Source: Nocardia brasiliensis NBRC 14402 (GTDB lineage: Bacteria; Actinomycetota; Actinomycetes; Mycobacteriales; Mycobacteriaceae). From it: a DNA stretch of 64,000 nt. The position numbers were made by a program, and so were the translations under genes. Each line of letters begins with the position of its first letter. Within the stretch, counting starts at the first letter, position 1. The notes beneath the pieces were generated by a model. The model searched no databases. It had not been told where the DNA came from and saw only the letters and a program-made list of their open reading frames with translations. Shown here piece by piece: positions 18,140 through 27,008 of the stretch. Location of the stretch: NCBI RefSeq assembly GCF_000308475.2, contig NZ_BAFT02000061.1, positions 1 through 64,000 of the forward strand, written 5' to 3'.

Positions 18140-19972
18140 TCAGCCTCGCGCTCGCTTGGTGCGAATCAGGTCGGCGACGCCGCGCACGGTGCCGGCGCCG
18201 ACCATCTCGTCGGGCGCCAACGCGACGCCCAGCACGTCCTCAAGCCGTGCCCCGAGGTCGATCAATTGCAGTGACGTGACACCACTGTGGAGCAGTCCCG
18301 CGTCCAGCTCGAGTTCCGCCGTCTTCGTGATGTCGGCCAGTGCCGAGCGCACCACCGCTGCGATCCGATCCGGGGCCTCGCCTTGCGCGGACACGCCGGT
18401 CTCCGCCTCGTCGGTGCCGTCCGCCGTCTGCTCCGCGAGCAGCGAGGACAGGCGCTTGCGGTCGATTTTTCCGTTCGTGTTGCGCGGAAACGCCTCCAGC
18501 GTCAGCACTTTCGACGGCACCATGTAGTCGGGCAACCGCTCGCGCAGGTGGGCGGTGAGTTCGAGCTCGGACAGTTCGGCGCCGAGCGCGGGCACGCACC
18601 ACAGGGCGAGTTGCCCGGCCGCGCCACCGCTCGGCACCGCCTGTGCCACCGCCTGCTGCACGCCGGGGAACTCCTCGGCGGTGAGTTCGACATGGCGTGG
18701 TTCCACCCGGAACCCGCGCACCTTCACCATCTGATCGGTGCGGCCGGCGAGCACGATCTCCCCGCGCTCGGTCAGCTTGGCCAGATCGCCGGTCCGCAAC
18801 AGCCGAATACCGTCGTGCCGGACGAACTTTCGCACCGTGAGGTCGGGGTCGCCGAGATACCCCGACGCGACGCCGTCGCCCGCGATGCACAGCTCGCCGA
18901 TCGTCCCGGGCGGGCATTCGTTCAGGGCCTCGTCCCGCACCGTCAGCTCGACCGCGGGCATGGGGCGGCCGACCGGGATCTCGGCCGCGGCCAGATCCGC
19001 GGACGTGATCCGGTGTACCGCGGTCAACGCCGAATTCTCGGTGCACCCGAAGGCATTGAGCACCTCGCCGCCCACGACCGCCAGGGCGCGCTCTACGTGC
19101 GACGCGGCCGGGAAGTCGCCGCTCACGATCACCGTCCGCACCCCGGCCAGGCTCTGCGGATGATGTTCCACTAGCAGGTTGAACAAGCCGACGGAGAGGT
19201 TGAGCACCGTGATCCGTTCGCGCGCGATGAGTTCGGCCAGCTCGCCGAGCGGCGGCATCTCCTGTGGCGCGACGCTGAGCCTGCCGCCGCGCAGCAGGCA
19301 GGTCCAGATATCGGTGGTCGACGCCGCGAACGCGGGCTGCGCGAGTTGCAGGAACCGATCCCGCGGGCCCGGCGTGAACCCGGTGAGATGCCGGGCGACC
19401 CTGGCGATGCCCCGATGGGCGATCACCACGCCCTTGGGCGTGCCGGTCGAGCCCGAGGTGAACAAGACGAAAGCCGGTGCCGCCGGGTCGATGTCGAGCT
19501 CGAGCGGTGTACCGGGCAGCGCCGACGCCGCGGCCAGCAGCTCGTCCACCGGCACGCACTCGGCTTCGAGGAGGCCGTCGACCGGTCCGTCGACCACCGT
19601 GAGCGCCGGTGTGGCGACTTCACACATCCGGTCCTTGTGCGCCGCGGGGTGGGCCGGGTTGAACGGCACCACCACCAACCCGGCTTTCAGGATCCCGAGA
19701 AACAGTTGATACGTGACCAATCCACGATCGAGATGGACGCCGACCCTTGCCCCGGGTGCCAGGCCGCGCTCGCGCAGCGCCCGCGCGAGTCGATCGGCCC
19801 GTGCGTCCAGCTCGGCGTAGGTCAGGGTGGTCGTGCCGTCCGAGATCGCCTCGCGCGCGGCGTGTTCCCGTGCCGCCCGCTCGAACGCGTCGACGATCGT
19901 GTCGGTGGTGGCCGCCCCGGTCCGGTCCATGTCGACGGACTCGACCGGTGTTGCGGTTGGCGAGTGTGTCAT
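18140..19972 (-). CDS. PBD NRPS loading module A-T for an anthranilate (SibE/TomA type)
   Basis: First half of the PBD synthetase, 610 residues: adenylation domain 1-510 and carrier domain about 535-610 (Ser567 in SGVTSLQL). A3 is FTSGSTGTPKG (171-181) and A10 NGKIDRKRL (K502). In A4 the aspartate that normally binds the alpha-amino group is replaced: the motif reads FAAS with Ala216. This is expected for enzymes that activate aryl acids rather than alpha-amino acids and fits 3-hydroxy-4-methylanthranilate. The ATG overlaps the formamidase stop by 4 bases and the next NRPS gene starts one base after its stop, so both NRPS proteins should be made together. No C or MbtH domain is present. Confidence 0.93.
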   Translation of the reverse strand: MTHSPTATPVESVDMDRTGAATTDTIVDAFERAAREHAAREAISDGTTTLTYAELDARADRLARALRERGLAPGARVGVHLDRGLVTYQLFLGILKAGLVVVPFNPAHPAAHKDRMCEVATPALTVVDGPVDGLLEAECVPVDELLAAASALPGTPLELDIDPAAPAFVLFTSGSTGTPKGVVIAHRGIARVARHLTGFTPGPRDRFLQLAQPAFAASTTDIWTCLLRGGRLSVAPQEMPPLGELAELIARERITVLNLSVGLFNLLVEHHPQSLAGVRTVIVSGDFPAASHVERALAVVGGEVLNAFGCTENSALTAVHRITSADLAAAEIPVGRPMPAVELTVRDEALNECPPGTIGELCIAGDGVASGYLGDPDLTVRKFVRHDGIRLLRTGDLAKLTERGEIVLAGRTDQMVKVRGFRVEPRHVELTAEEFPGVQQAVAQAVPSGGAAGQLALWCVPALGAELSELELTAHLRERLPDYMVPSKVLTLEAFPRNTNGKIDRKRLSSLLAEQTADGTDEAETGVSAQGEAPDRIAAVVRSALADITKTAELELDAGLLHSGVTSLQLIDLGARLEDVLGVALAPDEMVGAGTVRGVADLIRTKRARG

Positions 19973-20859
19973 CGGGCTGATGTCACCGTCCCTTCCGGTG
20001 TGAATGCGCCTCGACGGCCTGCCTCGAGGCCGAAGTGCCGCAAGGTGATCCGGCCGAACGGGGTCGACGGATCGGCCAGATCCAGCGGCAGGTCGAAGTG
20101 ATCGCGGTCCGGCACGATCTGTGCCCGCACCGGGATCGACTGTGCGGCAAGGTAGGCCGCGTACAGCTCGTGCTGACGCAGGTAGGTCCGCGTCTCGTGG
20201 CGGCCGGCCGCGAGCAGGATCGAGTCGCAGCGCGGTGCGGGCATCCGCAGCGGACTGCACTCCTGCGCCAGTTCCGGTGTCAGCCGCACGGCGTCGTTGA
20301 CGTAGGTGCGCGGGATCTCGGTCAGGTCGTAGAGCCCGCTCAGCAGGCACGCGCTGCGCACCCGCGGCGCGTCGGCGCCGGCCAGCGCCGCGGCCAGCAG
20401 ATGCGCGCCCGCACTGCTGCCCGCGACGTGCACGCGCGCCGGGTCGATGCCGAACAGCGAGCCGGAACCGTCCAGCCAGGCCAGCGCCCGGGCCACCGAG
20501 GCGATCATGCCCGGCAGCGTCCGATCGGGCGCCAGCCCGTAACCGACTGCCACGAAAGCACATCCGTGGGCCCGCGCCTGCCTGGCCGCGAAACACGCGT
20601 CGTCGATGCCGGACTCCTGCCAGTGCCCGCCGTGCACGAAGACGAGGGCGGGCGTCTCGGGCCCGCGCGTACCGTGCGGCACGGCCGGGAACACATGGCA
20701 GCGTTCGCCCCGGCCGCCGCCGTACGGCACGGCCATGTGCGCGTCCAGCCGGGAGCGGGCGAGGTCGCTGCGCATCCGGTAGCGGCGCAGCGTGCCCGCC
20801 GGATCGCGGGCGGTGCTGCTCGGGGAATACTCCCGGTCGAGCGTGCTGCGCTCACTCAT
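19969..20859 (-). CDS. Kynurenine formamidase (arylformamidase), alpha/beta-hydrolase type
   Basis: Hydrolyses N-formylkynurenine to kynurenine and formate, the second step from tryptophan. 296 residues. The oxyanion-hole motif HGGHW (76-80), the nucleophile elbow GSSAG (Ser149) and a late histidine (DRDHFD, His254) fit an arylformamidase of the alpha/beta-hydrolase fold rather than the metal-dependent KynB family. It overlaps the upstream methyltransferase gene by 8 bases and the downstream A-T NRPS gene by 4, deep inside the PBD operon, so a primary-metabolic role is unlikely. Confidence 0.88.
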   Translation of the reverse strand: MSERSTLDREYSPSSTARDPAGTLRRYRMRSDLARSRLDAHMAVPYGGGRGERCHVFPAVPHGTRGPETPALVFVHGGHWQESGIDDACFAARQARAHGCAFVAVGYGLAPDRTLPGMIASVARALAWLDGSGSLFGIDPARVHVAGSSAGAHLLAAALAGADAPRVRSACLLSGLYDLTEIPRTYVNDAVRLTPELAQECSPLRMPAPRCDSILLAAGRHETRTYLRQHELYAAYLAAQSIPVRAQIVPDRDHFDLPLDLADPSTPFGRITLRHFGLEAGRRGAFTPEGTVTSAR

Positions 20860-21916
20860 CGGATTTGCGCCCCTCGATCACCCCATGTGGTGTCCATCCG
20901 GCGCTGCGGATGCGAGTGACCTCGGCGAATCCCGCTGCGCGCAGCCACTCTTCGTGTTCGCGCCAGGGGTAGATCGTCGATTCCTCGGACGGCAGCGTGG
21001 CGAAGTACACGTTGTCCAACGCGGTGTAGAGCGGCCCGCGCCCGTCGTCGTCGGCGAACGCGTTGAACACCAGCACCCGTCCACCGGGCGGCAGCGCCGC
21101 GTACGCCTGCCTTAGCAGCGTCCGGTTCTGCTCCGGCGACCAGATCACGAACTGGTGCGCGAAGAGCGCCACGTCGTAGCCGCCGGGCAGCGGTTCGCCG
21201 AACATATCGCCCGCGATCACGTCGATGCGGTCGCCGAGTCCCGCGGCCGCGATGTTGTCCCGGGCCACCTCAACCGCGCCTTCGAGGTCGAACACCGTGA
21301 TCTTCAGGTCCGGATGCGCCCGCGCGATCGCGATCGCGTTGACCGCGTCGCCGCCACCGACGTCGAGGATCCCGGTCACGCCGGCGTAGTCCACCTGGTG
21401 CAGCAGCACCGGATTCGACAGCTCCGACCACGAGTGCATACCGCGGAAGAACAGATTCTCCAGCTCCGGGGTCTGTTCCAGCCGCGAGTACAGATCGCTG
21501 CCGGTGCCGGGCAGGTGTTTGAGACCCAGATTCTTCCCGGTGCGCAACGATTCCGCGTACTCCTTCGCGGGCAGATACGACAGCCGCTGCTGGAAGTCGA
21601 TGATGTTGCGCAGCAGCGGCCAGGTGCCGTCCGCCATCGCCGCGGCCAGCGTCGCGCCGAGCCGGTAGTGGTCGCCGTCGCGTTCGGTCAGGCCGAGCGA
21701 GGTGGTGCCGAGCAGCAGCATGCGCGCCGATTTGCCCGGCATGCCCAGGCCCGCCGCCGCGTCGTCGCTCGTGGCGGGACCGTTCAGGTCGAGATATTCG
21801 AACAATTGCAGTTCCGAGGCCGCGCGCAGCTGCTGGAAGGCGGCGAAGCCGAACAGCACCGGGACCAGCGAGGTGAGATCGACCGGCTTGCTGAGCTCGG
21901 TCTGCGTTTCCGTCAT
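20852..21916 (-). CDS. SAM methyltransferase, probable 3-hydroxykynurenine C4-methyltransferase (SibL/AcmL type)
   Basis: 354 residues with an N-terminal winged-helix dimerisation domain (about 15-100) and a Rossmann SAM domain (DVGGGD at 185-190). This is the architecture of plant-type O-methyltransferases, to which SibL of sibiromycin and the actinomycin enzyme also belong. In those pathways the enzyme methylates C4 of 3-hydroxykynurenine before the kynureninase acts. The position between the tryptophan dioxygenase and the formamidase supports the same role. The alternative, O-methylation of an anthranilate hydroxyl as in tomaymycin-like compounds, cannot be excluded from sequence. A 39-base gap to the dioxygenase gene is the largest spacing in the operon. 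Confidence 0.82.
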   Translation of the reverse strand: MTETQTELSKPVDLTSLVPVLFGFAAFQQLRAASELQLFEYLDLNGPATSDDAAAGLGMPGKSARMLLLGTTSLGLTERDGDHYRLGATLAAAMADGTWPLLRNIIDFQQRLSYLPAKEYAESLRTGKNLGLKHLPGTGSDLYSRLEQTPELENLFFRGMHSWSELSNPVLLHQVDYAGVTGILDVGGGDAVNAIAIARAHPDLKITVFDLEGAVEVARDNIAAAGLGDRIDVIAGDMFGEPLPGGYDVALFAHQFVIWSPEQNRTLLRQAYAALPPGGRVLVFNAFADDDGRGPLYTALDNVYFATLPSEESTIYPWREHEEWLRAAGFAEVTRIRSAGWTPHGVIEGRKSDE

Positions 21917-21955
21917 CGTGATCGTGTTCCTTACCGTCGTTGTCGTGGATTGCCG

Positions 21956-22756
21956 CTAGAGCCGGGTGCGAAAGGTCCACAGCTCCGGGAAGAAGCGGTG
22001 TTCGTTGATGGCCCGCAGCCACGGTGCGCCGTCGGTGCCCGCGGTCCCGCTCTTGCCGCCGAGCATCCGTTCGACCACCAGCAGGTGCGTGGCCCGCCAA
22101 TGCGAGAACTGGTACGCCACCTCGAGCAGCGCCTCGGCGAGCCGGTGCGCGTCGCGATGCCGGTCCGGGTTCCGGTAGATCTCCAGCCAGACGTCCTCCA
22201 CCTCCGCGAGCGGTTCGTGCTGCGCGGCAGCGGGTTTCGCGACGCACGCCGCCGGGATCGCAAAGCCTCGGCGTGCAAGGTGATGCAGTGCCGCGTCGTA
22301 GAGCGACGGCTGCGCCAGCTCGGTGCGCAGTACCGGATGCCCGTCCCGGTGCGCCGCCTCGACCTGCCGGGCCGGCCGGTTGCCCATCACGAATTCCAAA
22401 GCGCGGTAGGCGAAGGACTGCGTGCCGGATGCGTCGTTGAGCACCTCGCGGAAGGCCACGTACTCGTCCACCGACATACCGTTCAACGATTCCCAGCAGG
22501 CCACCAGCACCCGCTGCGTGCGGGTGGCCCGGGACAGGGCCAGGCAGGCGTCGGCGACATCGTCGCGCTCGAGCGCGGCGCGGGCGGTGCTCAGATCGTC
22601 GATCACCGCGCGGAACAGCAGCTCCTTGACGTGGCTGAGCAGAATGAAATTCAGCTCGCCGCGCGCGTCACTGCGCGGTCGCTGCAGCGCGTGCAGTTCG
22701 TCCATGTGCGCGTAGGTGACGTACTCCGGGACGAGGTATTCGGGGGCGCTGGTCAT
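21956..22756 (-). CDS. kynA: Tryptophan 2,3-dioxygenase
   Basis: Haem dioxygenase opening the indole ring of L-tryptophan to N-formylkynurenine, first step of the aryl branch. 266 residues, the usual size for bacterial forms. Recognisable blocks are LNFILLSHVKELLF (His42 in the distal pocket), the proximal haem ligand His224 in THLLVVERMLG, and GGKSGTAG matching the substrate-closing GTGG loop. The ATG overlaps the kynureninase stop in an ATGA junction. A dedicated copy inside the cluster lets the cell feed PBD synthesis without relying on catabolic enzymes. Confidence 0.93.
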   Translation of the reverse strand: MTSAPEYLVPEYVTYAHMDELHALQRPRSDARGELNFILLSHVKELLFRAVIDDLSTARAALERDDVADACLALSRATRTQRVLVACWESLNGMSVDEYVAFREVLNDASGTQSFAYRALEFVMGNRPARQVEAAHRDGHPVLRTELAQPSLYDAALHHLARRGFAIPAACVAKPAAAQHEPLAEVEDVWLEIYRNPDRHRDAHRLAEALLEVAYQFSHWRATHLLVVERMLGGKSGTAGTDGAPWLRAINEHRFFPELWTFRTRL

Positions 22757-23934
22757 AGCACTCCTTCCGTGGCGTGGCACAGCACTTCGGCCGCGCGTGA
22801 CACCTGCTCGTGCGTCACGTACAGCGGCGCGAAGGCGAACCGGATCAGGTCGGGCGGCCGGGCGTCGACGAGCACGCGGTGCTCGGCCAATGCGCGTTCC
22901 ACCTTGTCCGCCTCGGGAATTCGCAACGCGAGATGCCCGCCGCGCCGCGCCGTCTCCCGGGGTGAGGCCAGCCGGTCCAGCAGTGGCGGACGACGTTGCT
23001 CGAGGCATTCCAGAAAGAACTCGCCGAGCGCCACGCTGCGCCGGTGCAGTGCGTCGATACCCACGTCGAGCAGCGGCGCGAGCGCGTGGTGCAATCCGAC
23101 GAGGCTGAGCAGCGGCGGTGTGCCGGTGCGGGCGCATTCGATCCCGGCGGCCGGTTCGAACACCGGCGACATGTCGAACGGCCGTGCGTGGCCGTGCCAC
23201 CCCGTCAGCGGAAAGTCCACCGTCGCTTGCAGTCTGGCGGGCAGGTAAAGGAACGCCGGTGCGCCGGGACCGCCACCGAGGTACTTGTATCCGCACCCCA
23301 CGGCGAGATCGACCGCGTTGGCATCCAGGTCCACCGGCAGCACACCCGCGGCGTGGCTGAGGTCCCACACCGACAGCGCCCCCACGTCGTGACACAGCGT
23401 AGTGATCGGTCGGATCGCGCGACGTTCACCGGTCCGGAAGTCCACCGGCGCGGTGACGGCCGCGGCCACCTGTCCCCCGTGCTCGCACAGATACGAGTCG
23501 AACTCCCCGTGCGACTCGACGACGAGTTGCCGGTCCAGCAGCCGGGCCACCGAGTCGGCGATATACAGGTCGGTGGGGAACGATTCCGCCTCGATCAGCA
23601 ACACCGGCCGGTCACCACGCAGGCGGCAGGCCGCCACCAACGCGTTGAACAGCGTCGTGGAGGTGGTCTCGCCCGCTACCATGACCTGCCCGGGCCCGGC
23701 GCCGAGCAGCGGGGCCAGCCGGTCCCCGATCGCGCGCGGCAGGTCGAGCCACCCGTCCTGGAACCAGCCCTGCACCTGCCGGGGCGCCCATTGGCCGGAC
23801 ACGACACGGTCGAGCTCGCCCACGAGACCGCGCCGGGGCGGTCCGAGCGAGTTGCCGTTGAGGTGGACGGCGCCGTCGGTGGCGAACTCGTCCGCGTACG
23901 CGGTGAGCGGATCGGTGTCGTCGCGAATTGTCAT
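22753..23934 (-). CDS. kynU: Kynureninase, probably specific for 3-hydroxy(-4-methyl)kynurenine
   Basis: PLP-dependent hydrolase cleaving the kynurenine side chain to give an anthranilate and alanine. 393 residues. Family signatures: LNGNSLGP near the N-terminus, PVDFRTGERR, DLSHAAGVLPVDL, and the PLP lysine K217 in GCGYKYLGGGPG, followed by GWHGH. In sibiromycin the equivalent enzyme (SibQ) prefers the 4-methylated 3-hydroxy substrate; the methyltransferase two genes downstream suggests the same here. The ATG overlaps the stop of the PhzF-like gene by 4 bases. Confidence 0.93.
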   Translation of the reverse strand: MTIRDDTDPLTAYADEFATDGAVHLNGNSLGPPRRGLVGELDRVVSGQWAPRQVQGWFQDGWLDLPRAIGDRLAPLLGAGPGQVMVAGETTSTTLFNALVAACRLRGDRPVLLIEAESFPTDLYIADSVARLLDRQLVVESHGEFDSYLCEHGGQVAAAVTAPVDFRTGERRAIRPITTLCHDVGALSVWDLSHAAGVLPVDLDANAVDLAVGCGYKYLGGGPGAPAFLYLPARLQATVDFPLTGWHGHARPFDMSPVFEPAAGIECARTGTPPLLSLVGLHHALAPLLDVGIDALHRRSVALGEFFLECLEQRRPPLLDRLASPRETARRGGHLALRIPEADKVERALAEHRVLVDARPPDLIRFAFAPLYVTHEQVSRAAEVLCHATEGVL

Positions 23935-24764
23935 GCCCCACAAGCTTTCTGGTCGTCGTCCCGGGGCACCCAGACCTGACCCGTGATGCGCACGCGGGCG
24001 GTGCCGTCCCGCAGCGAGCCGACGCAGCCGAACACCGACTCGGTACCGTGCCGGGTCACCTGACGGATGGTCAGGGGCGCCGAATCGGGCGCATCGAGTT
24101 GCAGCGCGGCCACGCCGAGCGCGGCGGCGGCCGGGAGGCATCCGGCGTCTTCGGGTATGCCGAAGCCGGGGGCGAACACGCAGGCCAGCACCTCCCGGCG
24201 CGCCGGGTCCCAGCGGAACGCGGTCAGGTCGGTGACGTCGAGCTCGCGCATGCGATCGAGGTCGGGTACGGGCAGACCCCGTGGATCCGCCGGCACCCGG
24301 ACGAAGTTGAAGGCCCGGCCGACTCCGCCCGCATGCGATTCGCCGGTGGCCCAACCGAACTCGGCGGCTTCGTAGGCCGGCTCCTGCCGCACGGCGGGTC
24401 CGTCGAAGGGCACGCGAACCTCGCTGCCGTCGGTCCACAACCACTGGGTGCCCGCCGCCGCGGTCCGGCCGACCGCACCCGGGGCGAGCCGGCCGGTGCC
24501 GACCAGACAGGCGGCGACGCCCGCCAGCGAGTGCGTCGCGAACGGCGTCTCGCCCGCGGCGTTGAAGATCCGCGAGGCGAAAGTCCTTTGCGTTCGGGAG
24601 CATTCGTCCACCAAGACGGTCTCGCAGGAATCGCTGCGGCGCGCGAAGTCCGCGGCGGCCTGCGCCGCGTCCTGGGCGCTCACATCCGCGGGGACGAGCA
24701 CATCCAGCGCGCTGCCCCGCCCGGGTGCGGCCCCGAACATGTCCACCGTCGTCGCCCGCATCAT
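23931..24764 (-). CDS. PhzF-family isomerase of hydropyrrole biosynthesis (LmbX/SibS type)
   Basis: 277 residues of the PhzF/diaminopimelate-epimerase fold. The catalytic glutamate region is present as GETPFATHSL (Glu72), corresponding to the NELPFAGHP motif of the family, and the second half carries FGWATGES and AFNFVRVP. In lincomycin and PBD pathways this isomerase shifts double bonds in the dihydropyrrole carboxylic acid after C-C cleavage. The start is the tandem ATGATG at 24764, whose first codon overlaps the F420-reductase stop. Length and position are typical. Confidence 0.85.
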   Translation of the reverse strand: MMRATTVDMFGAAPGRGSALDVLVPADVSAQDAAQAAADFARRSDSCETVLVDECSRTQRTFASRIFNAAGETPFATHSLAGVAACLVGTGRLAPGAVGRTAAAGTQWLWTDGSEVRVPFDGPAVRQEPAYEAAEFGWATGESHAGGVGRAFNFVRVPADPRGLPVPDLDRMRELDVTDLTAFRWDPARREVLACVFAPGFGIPEDAGCLPAAAALGVAALQLDAPDSAPLTIRQVTRHGTESVFGCVGSLRDGTARVRITGQVWVPRDDDQKACGA

Positions 24765-25645
24765 GCGGCCCTCACATGCTTTTCGGCGAACTCGAGCACG
24801 ACCTGTTCGTCGCCCTGATACGGCTGCTCCGGGCGCGGCCAGTGCACCACCAGGTCGGTGATGCCGAGCTCCTCGAGTTCGCCCGCGGCGTCCTCGTAAG
24901 CCGCGAGCGAGGCGGTGATCCCCGCCACCGCGGCATCGCCGACGAACACCCGGCCCAGGGTGGCCGGATCCCGGCCCAGCCGCTCGCACGCGGCGTCGAT
25001 GCCTTGCCTCTGCTGACGCAGCACCGGCACCACCTCGCGCAGCGGCCGCCCGCGAAAGTCGTTGGGCGGCCCGGAGGTAACCCAGTACTGCGCGAACCCG
25101 GCGGCCAGCGCCATACCCCGCGGGCCGGTCGCGGCCACGGCGAACGGCATCCGCCCGGCGGCGCCGGCGCGCGGATGGAAGTCCACCCCCGCCGCCGTGT
25201 ACCAGCGCGACACCTTGTTCACCCGCCCGCCGGCCAGCACGGTGTCCAGCAGTTCGACGAACGTCTCGAAACGCTCGGCCCGTTCGCGCGCGCCCAGGTC
25301 GGGGCCGCCGAGCACGCTCACGTCGAAACCCGGTGCGCCCGAGCCCAGCCCGCAGATCAGCCGGCCGCCTGCGACATCGTCCACGGTGACGAGTTCCTTG
25401 GCGAGCGCGACCGGGTGCCGGAAGTTCGGGGTGGCCACGAGCAGCCCGAGACCGATGGTCTCGGTGACCGTCGCCGCGGCGGTGAGCGTCGGGATCGCGC
25501 CGTACCACGGGCGGTCGGCGAGCCAGCGCCACATCAGATGGTCGTAGGTCCAGGCGTGCCGGAAGCCGAGTTGCTCTGCGGCGCGCCAGCGTTCGGCGGC
25601 GACCTTCCATTCGTGCTCGGGCAGCAGGACGACTCCGTGCTTCAT
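24761..25645 (-). CDS. F420-dependent LLM-type reductase of hydropyrrole biosynthesis (LmbY/SibT type)
   Basis: 294 residues, TIM-barrel luciferase-like family. Typical blocks are WTYDHLMWRW, IGLGLLVATPNFRHPVALAKE, and GRLICGLGSGAPGFD, where the GxGSG phosphate site of F420-binding members is visible. In lincomycin-type and PBD pathways it reduces the dihydropyrrole intermediate with F420H2. Nocardia and its relatives make F420. It is coupled by 4-base overlaps to the tyrosine hydroxylase gene before it and the PhzF-like gene after it. Confidence 0.85.
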   Translation of the reverse strand: MKHGVVLLPEHEWKVAAERWRAAEQLGFRHAWTYDHLMWRWLADRPWYGAIPTLTAAATVTETIGLGLLVATPNFRHPVALAKELVTVDDVAGGRLICGLGSGAPGFDVSVLGGPDLGARERAERFETFVELLDTVLAGGRVNKVSRWYTAAGVDFHPRAGAAGRMPFAVAATGPRGMALAAGFAQYWVTSGPPNDFRGRPLREVVPVLRQQRQGIDAACERLGRDPATLGRVFVGDAAVAGITASLAAYEDAAGELEELGITDLVVHWPRPEQPYQGDEQVVLEFAEKHVRAA

Positions 25646-26541
25646 CGGCGCACCCCCTCGAGGCGCATCTCCGATACCAGCCGGGCCGCGCGGTCCACGA
25701 CCTGGACGGCGTAGGTGATCAGCGGCTGCATCACCGCCTCGGACCGGTCGCCGACCACCGGGTGGTGCCGGCCTTCGACCATCGGATACATCCCGTGGTG
25801 CGACAGGTCCACGGTGAGCTCGGTGATCCGCGCGTCGAGCTGGGCGACGAATTCGGCGTGGCTCACCGGACGCCGCACGGTGAGGAAGAAGTTGTCGTAC
25901 AGGTCTTCTTTCTCCCGGGACACGCTGACGCCCGGGGCTCCCACGGACTGCTGCAGCAGCGAACGCCCGTCCGGGACCAGATGATCGGCGATATGACTGT
26001 GCGTCAACTCGTTTCGGTCCACCGCGGCGTCGAGTGCCCGGCACGACGGATCGTCCTGCCAGGGCAGCCTGCCGTGGAACAGCCGGCGCACCGGCCGGTA
26101 GTCCGGCGCCCAGGTGCCGCTGAACGAGGGGTGCTGCAACGCCATCCGCGGCCGGATGTCGGCGTGGTAGTGGTCGCGCGGGACCGTGGACGAATACAGC
26201 AGCATCGCGCTGTAGCCGTCGATGCAGGCGGACAGCACTTCCAGTTCCCGTTCGCCCGGCACCTCGTCGGGGTACTGGCACACTACATCGCACATCGCCC
26301 GCCAGAGCAGGAAAGAGATCTGGTGGCCCGCGATCCAGCGATACCAGAACAACCGCTCGGCCTCGACCGGTTCGGTGCCGAACAAGGGGTACTCGGGCGC
26401 ATCTCGTGGGGCGAGCACGGTGTCTCCGTCGGGCCCGGACTCGTCGAACGGCTCGCCGAGTGACGGCATGAACAGCAACCGCGGTTGCAATGCGGGCGGG
26501 CGTTGCCGGCCCGCCGACCTATATCGGCCATTCCTGCTCAC
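25642..26541 (-). CDS. L-tyrosine 3-hydroxylase, haem-dependent (LmbB2/SibU/TomI type)
   Basis: Makes L-DOPA from tyrosine, first committed step of the hydropyrrole half. I chose the GTG at 26541, which overlaps the dioxygenase stop (GTGA) and gives 299 residues, the usual size; the same frame is open further upstream but there overlaps the dioxygenase gene. The protein has the family's FGTEPVEAERLFWYRWIAGHQ region, the conserved HYHADIRPRMALQHP segment and DLSHHGMYPMVEGRH near the C-terminus. Members are peroxide-using b-type haem proteins, and the histidines in these segments are candidate ligands. The dioxygenase gene directly upstream uses its product. Confidence 0.87.
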   Translation of the reverse strand: MSRNGRYRSAGRQRPPALQPRLLFMPSLGEPFDESGPDGDTVLAPRDAPEYPLFGTEPVEAERLFWYRWIAGHQISFLLWRAMCDVVCQYPDEVPGERELEVLSACIDGYSAMLLYSSTVPRDHYHADIRPRMALQHPSFSGTWAPDYRPVRRLFHGRLPWQDDPSCRALDAAVDRNELTHSHIADHLVPDGRSLLQQSVGAPGVSVSREKEDLYDNFFLTVRRPVSHAEFVAQLDARITELTVDLSHHGMYPMVEGRHHPVVGDRSEAVMQPLITYAVQVVDRAARLVSEMRLEGVRR

Positions 26542-27008
26542 GACGCCGCCTCGGGAAAGTAGCTGAACTCGAGCTCGAGACCGTTCGGGTCCAGCACGTA
26601 CAGGCTCTGCATGCCGTCCGCGTCGGTCACGATGTCCGACGGCGGATCGTCTCTGGCCCAGGCGATCTCGGTCCGCTCCCGCACCAGCAGCCACTGCGCG
26701 CGCAGCCGCACCAGATCCTGCGGGTGCTGCACCGTGATGCCGACGTGCTGATACTGGTAGCCGAGCGGGTCGGGGCCGTCCTTGCTGTGCTCGGCCCGGT
26801 CGAAGACGTGGAATCGCAGGTCGCCCTTCTTCAGTTCGACCAATTTCTCGATTCCGGGTAGCCGGTCGTGGGTCAGTGGCGAGAAGCTGTCGAGTGACCA
26901 TTCGACCGTTGCCCCGAGGAATTCCCGATACCACTCGATCGTGGCGTCCACGTCATCGGTCTGGATGGCGAGGTGGTGGAATCTCGGCGCGATGTCAAGC
27001 CCGTGCAT
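26538..27008 (-). CDS. L-DOPA 2,3-dioxygenase, VOC family (LmbB1/SibV/TomH type)
   Basis: 156 residues, a single vicinal-oxygen-chelate domain. It opens L-DOPA at the 2,3 position; the product cyclises to the pyrroline acid of lincomycin and PBD pathways. Metal-ligand candidates are the histidines of FHHLAIQTDD and YQHVGITVQ and the glutamate of NGLELEFSYFP. The start at 27008 has GGAAGGG upstream. It is the first gene of the leftward 11-gene chain, so its upstream region (27009-27198) must carry the main promoter of the operon. Confidence 0.88.
   Translation of the reverse strand: MHGLDIAPRFHHLAIQTDDVDATIEWYREFLGATVEWSLDSFSPLTHDRLPGIEKLVELKKGDLRFHVFDRAEHSKDGPDPLGYQYQHVGITVQHPQDLVRLRAQWLLVRERTEIAWARDDPPSDIVTDADGMQSLYVLDPNGLELEFSYFPEAAS

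Noticed and set aside
14275-18279. Very long open frame on the + strand opposite the C-A-T-reductase NRPS gene, and a similar one at 6105-9617
   Set aside because: High third-position GC leaves antisense frames open. The translations are Arg/His/Gln-rich with no domain, while the minus-strand frames carry continuous NRPS motifs.
12366-27008. Actinomycin-type or plain tryptophan-catabolism assignment for the kynurenine genes
   Set aside because: They are interleaved with hydropyrrole enzymes and an A-T plus C-A-T-reductase pair, which fits a PBD; actinomycin would need pentapeptide NRPS modules and a phenoxazinone step.
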